Assembly (NCBI RefSeq): GCF_902506535.1
Contig: NZ_LR733827.1
Coordinates: forward strand, 1,392,200-1,456,199
Length of the DNA stretch: 64,000 nucleotides
Source of the DNA: Pseudomonas sp. 8Z
GTDB taxonomy: Bacteria > Pseudomonadota > Gammaproteobacteria > Pseudomonadales > Pseudomonadaceae
Direction of reading: 5' to 3'
This document shows, piece after piece, positions 60,277-64,000 of the stretch. Below the pieces are notes generated by a model that was given only the letters and a program-made list of their open reading frames with translations, was not told the origin of the DNA and made no database searches. Numbering within the stretch: the stretch's first letter is position 1; each line of letters begins with the position of its first letter. The position numbers and the translations under genes were made by a program.

Positions 60277-61260
60277 ATGAACCTGTCCACGATCTCTTCG
60301 CGCACATTGCTTGCTCTATCATTAGCATTAGCAGGCACCTTCGCTGCAACAGCACCAGCTCAAGCGGCGGCACCGCTGCAGCACCAGCAGGTTCCAGGCT
60401 TCTATCGCACCATGCTCGGTGATTACGAGGTTACTGCCCTCTATGATGGCGGCGGTACCATCGACTCAAACCTCCTGAAAGGTGACCCTGCACTCATCCA
60501 GTCCCTTTTGGCTCGCTCCTTTCAAAACGATCCCAAGCACGTTTCGGCTACCGTCCAAGGTTTTCTCGTCAATACTGGATCTAAACTCGTCCTCATCGAT
60601 ACCGGCACGGGTGGCCACTGGGGGCCTTCTACTTTGGGCAAGTTAGTTAAAAATTTGAAAGCTTCTGGCTACAAGCCGGAGCAGGTTGATTTGGTACTGC
60701 TGACTCATCTTCACGGCGACCATGCTGGCGGTATTTACAAAGACGACACTCGCGTTTTTCCAAACGCGACCGTGATGATGAAGAAGGCGGACGCTGACTT
60801 CTGGCTGTCAAAGGAAATCATGGCCAAAGCCCCTGAAGAGGCAAAAATCTTCTTCCAAATCGCACAGGCTGGTTCCGCGCCTTATATCGCTGCAGGTAAA
60901 TGGAAGCCATACGAAGGAATGGATGAGATCGTCCCAGGTATCGCACCGTATGCCATTCCCGGCCACACGCCTGGTCACACTGGCTACATGATTTCCTCAA
61001 AGGGCCAGTCGCTGCTCGTCTGGGGCGACGTTGCTCATGTTGGCGCCGTCCAGATGCCACATCCGGAAGTAGGTATTGCGTTCGATTCTGACAGCGCAAC
61101 GGCTATCAAAACTCGCGAAGCCCTTCTGGTGAAACTCGCTGCGGACAAAACGATGATTGCCGCAGCCCACATGCCGTTCCCTGGCCTGGGCCGTCTTCGC
61201 AAGGCTGACAACAGCGCGGGCTACGAATGGGTACCGACGACTTTCCTCGACTTGGAGTGA
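60277..61260 (+). CDS. Exported metallo-beta-lactamase fold hydrolase
   Basis: 327 residues. Signal peptide to about residue 27 (LALSLALAGTFAATAPAQA). Metal motif HLHGDHAGG near residue 150 (H-x-H-x-D-H), then GHTPGHTGY and GDVAHVG for the remaining ligands. Resembles the secreted lactonase/methyl parathion hydrolase-like branch. First gene of the HxlR-linked operon, followed after 7 bases by the alpha/beta hydrolase. Substrate unknown; lactone or ester. Confidence 0.88.
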   Translation: MNLSTISSRTLLALSLALAGTFAATAPAQAAAPLQHQQVPGFYRTMLGDYEVTALYDGGGTIDSNLLKGDPALIQSLLARSFQNDPKHVSATVQGFLVNTGSKLVLIDTGTGGHWGPSTLGKLVKNLKASGYKPEQVDLVLLTHLHGDHAGGIYKDDTRVFPNATVMMKKADADFWLSKEIMAKAPEEAKIFFQIAQAGSAPYIAAGKWKPYEGMDEIVPGIAPYAIPGHTPGHTGYMISSKGQSLLVWGDVAHVGAVQMPHPEVGIAFDSDSATAIKTREALLVKLAADKTMIAAAHMPFPGLGRLRKADNSAGYEWVPTTFLDLE

Positions 61261-61267
61261 ACTAATC

Positions 61268-62161
61268 ATGACCTACGATTCATCTTCAATCCGTAAGCTC
61301 CGTGATGCGATGTTCGCCTTCGATTTTGCGCACCCCGTGCAAACCATCGAGACGCTCCGCGTTGGCATGGAGGCAATTTCACAAGCAAACCCTCCGGCGG
61401 CTGACTTAATAGTTGAGACGGCCGACCTCGGTGGCGTCGCTGCGGTAGCGATCACGGCTCCCGGCGCATCCAAAGATCGAGTCATCTACCATTTCCATGG
61501 TGGTGGCTGGGTGGCCGGCTCTCCTGCGTCGCATTTGGGCATGCTCGGAGAGCTGTCTCGAGCGGCGAAATCCCAAGTCATCGTTCTAGACCACTCCAAG
61601 GCACCCGAGCACCCATTTCCGGCGTCCTACGACGAATCCATCCGTGGCTACGAAGCACTGCGTTTACTTGGCAAGCCGTTCGCTGTGACAGGTGACTCCA
61701 GTGGTGGTGGTATGGCTCTCAATGTCCTGGCCTATGCAGCCTCGAGAGGCCATAAGGACGCTCGAGCAGCGCTCCTCATTAGCCCGTGGGCAGACTTAAC
61801 GTTGACACTGCCCTCGTTGACTCAGTTGGCCCACCGCGACCCAATGGTCAACGTGAACGGGATGCGGGACATGGTAGCGGCTTACGCTAGGAATCACGAT
61901 TTGAAGGATCCGCTCATCTCACCTTTGTTCGCCGACATGCGTGGTTTTCCTCCCCTGCTTATACATGTCGGGAGCGACGAGGTGCTTCTAGACGACGCGC
62001 TTGAAATCGACCGAAAAGTGCGCGCAGCCGGCGGCGAGTCGCACCTTGAGGTCTGGCCGGAGATGCTGCACGTTTGGCACATTCAAACGGCTTCTTTGCC
62101 TCAAGCCCATGACGCACTCCAAAGAGCCGGCGAGTTTCTCATCGGGCACTTCGATAAATAG
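61268..62161 (+). CDS. Alpha/beta hydrolase, HSL (hormone-sensitive lipase) family
   Basis: 297 residues. Oxyanion motif HGGG in VIYHFHGGGWVAGS near residue 78, nucleophile Ser in VTGDSSGGG near 143, and the catalytic Asp and His (HVGSDEVLLDDA; MLHVWHI) near the end. HSL-family carboxylesterase. Co-transcribed after the MBL gene. Start at 61268. Confidence 0.88.
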   Translation: MTYDSSSIRKLRDAMFAFDFAHPVQTIETLRVGMEAISQANPPAADLIVETADLGGVAAVAITAPGASKDRVIYHFHGGGWVAGSPASHLGMLGELSRAAKSQVIVLDHSKAPEHPFPASYDESIRGYEALRLLGKPFAVTGDSSGGGMALNVLAYAASRGHKDARAALLISPWADLTLTLPSLTQLAHRDPMVNVNGMRDMVAAYARNHDLKDPLISPLFADMRGFPPLLIHVGSDEVLLDDALEIDRKVRAAGGESHLEVWPEMLHVWHIQTASLPQAHDALQRAGEFLIGHFDK

Positions 62162-62209
62162 CACGGGCACGGCCCCTGCAAAACCGCAGACATCAGACAG
62201 GAGATGGTA

Positions 62210-62620
62210 ATGAGCACTGATACCAACCCACCGGGAACAGCATGGATGCAAATCGTCAAGAAGAAAGGAACGAGCGACTTCGCAAAGTCATTCACTGCTG
62301 ACGCCAGCCTTCAGACTACAGCCCTAAGCAAGACCGTGATCGGCCCGACATCCATCGGGGCATTTTTTTCCGCGACGAGCACGATGTACGAAGACTTCGT
62401 GTTCACTGCCGAGACGGTTGACGGCGGCAAGACTTACCTTGAGTGGGACGCCGTCCACGGTGGTAAGCCGATCGCAGGCACCACCATCATCACTCGGAAT
62501 GAGTCTGGCCTCGTCCACAATATCAAGCTCTTTCAAAGCCCGTTCCCAGTCGTTCGTGAGTTCTCGGCGGGCCTGAAAGAGCGACTTGAAGAAACACTCG
62601 GTCAAGACTTCTTTAACTAA
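62210..62620 (+). CDS. NTF2/SnoaL-like protein of the HxlR operon
   Basis: 136 residues with the NTF2-like alpha+beta pattern (FAKSFTADASLQTTALSKTVIGPTSIGAFF, 62276-62368, and a beta-rich middle). A GGAG ribosome-binding site lies 6 bases ahead of the ATG at 62210. Likely the third gene of the HxlR-controlled operon. Ligand unknown. Confidence 0.7.
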   Translation: MSTDTNPPGTAWMQIVKKKGTSDFAKSFTADASLQTTALSKTVIGPTSIGAFFSATSTMYEDFVFTAETVDGGKTYLEWDAVHGGKPIAGTTIITRNESGLVHNIKLFQSPFPVVREFSAGLKERLEETLGQDFFN

Positions 62621-62672
62621 AGGCCAATTCGTCGCCGCGTATTAGCTGAACAACACGACTGAGGAAACACTC

Positions 62673-62715
62673 ATGCCTATTTTTCACGCCCACATTCCAG
62701 CTCAAAAATTCTCTA
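62673..62715 (+). pseudogene. Truncated tautomerase-family gene (5' end only)
   Basis: MPIFHAHIPAQKFS, the conserved N-terminus of 4-oxalocrotonate-tautomerase-like proteins with the catalytic-position Pro after the start Met, preceded by GAGGAAA. The reading frame enters the IS5-type element at 62716 and the rest of the gene is missing on the other side. Confidence 0.7.
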
Positions 62716-62968
62716 GGGATGGTCTGAAATAGCCCGACATTTCCGGCCGACTTCGACCTCTGCCGATTTTGAACGCACCGACCAGTCAAAACCGGTCAGG
62801 TTGTCCGCTCAGCGCTTCGTTTTTGGCCGTCACGAGCACCTCTTTGCGGGTCTGCTTGCGCTTACCTGCGTACTCGGCGTCGGCGAAGGTCATCTGCTTC
62901 ATGGAAAAACTCGGCTGGCGGGATCAGCGTATTTCAACAGATTCGGGAAGTCTTTTTCAGACCATCCC
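62716..62968 (-). mobile_element. Internally deleted IS5-family element (253 bp, both ends present)
   Basis: Terminal inverted repeats GGGATGGTCTGAAA at 62716-62729 and, inverted, at 62955-62968. On the minus strand the interior encodes MKQMTFADAEYAGKRKQTRK then EVLVTAKNEALSGQPDRF and a stop, the transposase N-terminus joined to a short C-terminal stretch with the middle lost. Flanks are CTCTA and TAAAG, so a target duplication is not obvious. Same element family as the fragment at 30936. Confidence 0.85.
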
Positions 62969-63824
62969 TAAAGAAATCGTCGCTTGTATCTTGCTTTCCA
63001 ACAAATGCAATGGCCGCTTTTTTGTCTGTGCCTCGAACAAGCTCTATGACCTTTCTGTATTCGTTCAGAAATTTTGTTCTGCTTTGTGCAGGCCAAGCCG
63101 AAAAGTCAATCTCCAGATAGTAAGGTCTCTCGTTAACTCGTTTTCCATCGTGCTCAACCCACCGACCAGGAGACAACTCAATTTTTAGTATGTCGCCATC
63201 CTCTTGGCAGAGTTTCCAAGGCAACGCGGAGTAGTAAACCTTTTGAGTGTCGCCCTGGATTAAAAACTTCTGGCGACCGCGAGTACTTATTATTTCCCTG
63301 AAAATTTCGCCATAACTGCCCCCAACGACATCTTCGAAAACCAAAGCTCGGTCTCTATCATGGGGGAAATCAAAATACTGATTGACTATTGATTTGAAAG
63401 AAGTTGTCTCATAGTTGGGCTTTCTACTGTTTGAGCCTCCTTGCCTCCTGTTTGTTTTGTTGGTTCGCCGCGTGCTCGTGCCCGAAGGTTCAATAACGCC
63501 TTCTGGCTCAACAAGGTCGTCTTTCCTTAATTTAAAACGGTTTGGATATGCTAAAGGAAAACCCTCGGAAGAGGTTAACCGTTTGATGGCGCCTCTTAAA
63601 CGAATTTTTGACTCACCTTCAGCGTCACATCCTTGCTTGTGATTAACAGCTTTCCTAGCTTTAAAATAAGGCTTGCGGAGATTTACATCTTTGAGAAACG
63701 AGCAAGGTAGCAGCTCTATGGCGCATTCATCACATGAAAAGCTAAGTGATCTAACATTGTCGATAATGTAGAGTTCTTCGCTAGTGACTACCCGTCCTAA
63801 TTCTTCGCACCTAGCTTCGTCCAT
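62934..63824 (-). CDS. Integron-cassette-type protein with zinc-ribbon-like domain, C-terminus replaced by IS sequence
   Basis: 296 residues as read; the last 11 (RDGLKKTSRIC) come from the IS5-type end, so the native C-terminus is lost. The N-terminal region has CDECAIELLPCSF and KAVNHKQGCDAEGE, a C-x-x-C / C ... H-x-x-x-C pattern like the zinc domain of CoiA-like competence proteins; similarity is weak and no function is assigned. Low-GC for the window. The ATG at 63824 follows AGGAG 5 bases upstream, which sits just past the attC-like site. Probably a cassette gene. Confidence 0.6.
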   Translation of the reverse strand: MDEARCEELGRVVTSEELYIIDNVRSLSFSCDECAIELLPCSFLKDVNLRKPYFKARKAVNHKQGCDAEGESKIRLRGAIKRLTSSEGFPLAYPNRFKLRKDDLVEPEGVIEPSGTSTRRTNKTNRRQGGSNSRKPNYETTSFKSIVNQYFDFPHDRDRALVFEDVVGGSYGEIFREIISTRGRQKFLIQGDTQKVYYSALPWKLCQEDGDILKIELSPGRWVEHDGKRVNERPYYLEIDFSAWPAQSRTKFLNEYRKVIELVRGTDKKAAIAFVGKQDTSDDFFRDGLKKTSRIC

Positions 63825-63839
63825 TGATACTCCTAGAAA

Positions 63840-63945
63840 CATAACGCCTGGCTATGGCGACGTAGTGTAGTTGGCCTTTATTTGTGTTAACCAACACAAA
63901 TAAAGGCCAACGGAACGAAGTTCGCACATGAGCCATTTGTTATGA
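63840..63945 (-). other. attC-like recombination site (integron cassette)
   Basis: Read on the minus strand: TCATAACAAATGGCTCATG at one end and CATAGCCAGGCGTTATG at the other. The outer arms (CATAAC/GTTATG) pair, three unpaired bases follow, then TGGCT/AGCCA pair, as in R''-L'' / L'-R' of an attC. The central part is a perfect hairpin, GTTGGCCTTTATTTGTGTT with a 4-base loop at 63870-63911. It lies between the stop of one minus-strand gene and the ribosome-binding site of the next, the normal cassette arrangement. No integrase is in the window. Confidence 0.65.
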
Positions 63946-64000
63946 GTTTTTTCGATATTCATTTGTACCATACCACTCGTGCTTACATTTTAAGCAACGC
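63940..64000 (-). CDS. Partial gene at the right edge (C-terminal end, zinc-finger-like)
   Basis: Only the last 19 residues are in the window: RCLKCKHEWYGTNEYRKNS then a TAA stop at 63940-63942. A C-x-x-C pair followed by HEWYG suggests a small zinc-finger end. The stop codon is inside the attC-like outer arm, as in gene cassettes. The rest of the gene lies outside the window. Confidence 0.55.
   Translation of the reverse strand, partial: RCLKCKHEWYGTNEYRKNS

Overview
The window looks like a Pseudomonas chromosome. Coding density is high, the core genes are GC-rich, and several gene orders are typical of the genus: proB-obgE-rpmA-rplU-(divergent) ispB, an SDR gene next to a HugZ-type gene, fxsA, groES and groEL, then an InaA/WaaP-type kinase. 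Malate:quinone oxidoreductase and abundant REP-like palindromes (GTAGGGTGGAC..., GTAGGGCGGGTGC..., GTGGGAGGGGCTTTAG...) fit as well. The species is not resolved; the content is compatible with the P. mendocina/oleovorans/alcaligenes side of the genus.

Layout. 0-9.6 kb: acyl-CoA ligase, LysE exporter, 2-hydroxyacid dehydrogenase, rsmC, a yybP-ykoY-type Mn riboswitch ahead of a GDT1/UPF0016 exporter, a SnoaL-like protein, an M48 lipoprotein protease, a divergent HMCES/YedK-like protein and a glycerolipid acyltransferase. 10-24 kb: small conserved proteins, yajG, mqo, creA, proB, obgE, rpmA, rplU, ispB, SDR, HugZ, fxsA, groESL and a WaaP-type kinase. 24-29.5 kb: beta-carbonic anhydrase with a SulP transporter, a small lipoprotein and an SbmA/YddA-type ABC protein. 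29.5-31.1 kb: an AT-rich accessory patch (truncated NYN gene, REP-bracketed DUF2971 gene, IS5-type end fragment) placed before trmA. 31-45 kb: mostly housekeeping and metabolic genes, an AAHS-type MFS transporter, tesB, an HDAC-like amidohydrolase, a class V aminotransferase, a response regulator-CheC/PAS pair, a RhlE-type helicase, a 141-bp tandem repeat array and a DEDDh exonuclease. 45-58 kb: a pyrimidine-catabolism supercluster. 58-64 kb: NYN and YciC-type genes, an HxlR-controlled hydrolase operon, an internally deleted IS5-family element, and at the right edge an integron-cassette-like attC site with two cassette-type genes.

The most interesting region is 45.3-57.8 kb. The canonical rutA-B-C-D-E-F operon (uracil ring opening by the Rut pathway) and rutR are present, but no rutG permease is. 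A second operon on the same strand encodes a 2-oxoglutarate/Fe(II) dioxygenase, a VOC protein, a BMP-type binding protein, an ABC ATPase, two permeases and an isochorismatase-like hydrolase. Both operons carry a near-consensus sigma-54 promoter, a RutR-type palindrome and an NtrC-like inverted repeat at similar distances. I infer that the seven-gene operon is a second RutR/NtrC-controlled pyrimidine uptake and oxidation module, possibly for thymine or another 5-substituted pyrimidine or its nucleoside. That function is a hypothesis.

Mobile and repeat content is concentrated at 14.0 kb (an inverted-repeat element touching the proB stop codon), 24.6 kb (a decayed relative of it), 29.6-31.1 kb, 43.9-44.5 kb and 62.7-64 kb. 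I saw no tRNA, rRNA, CRISPR array or prophage.
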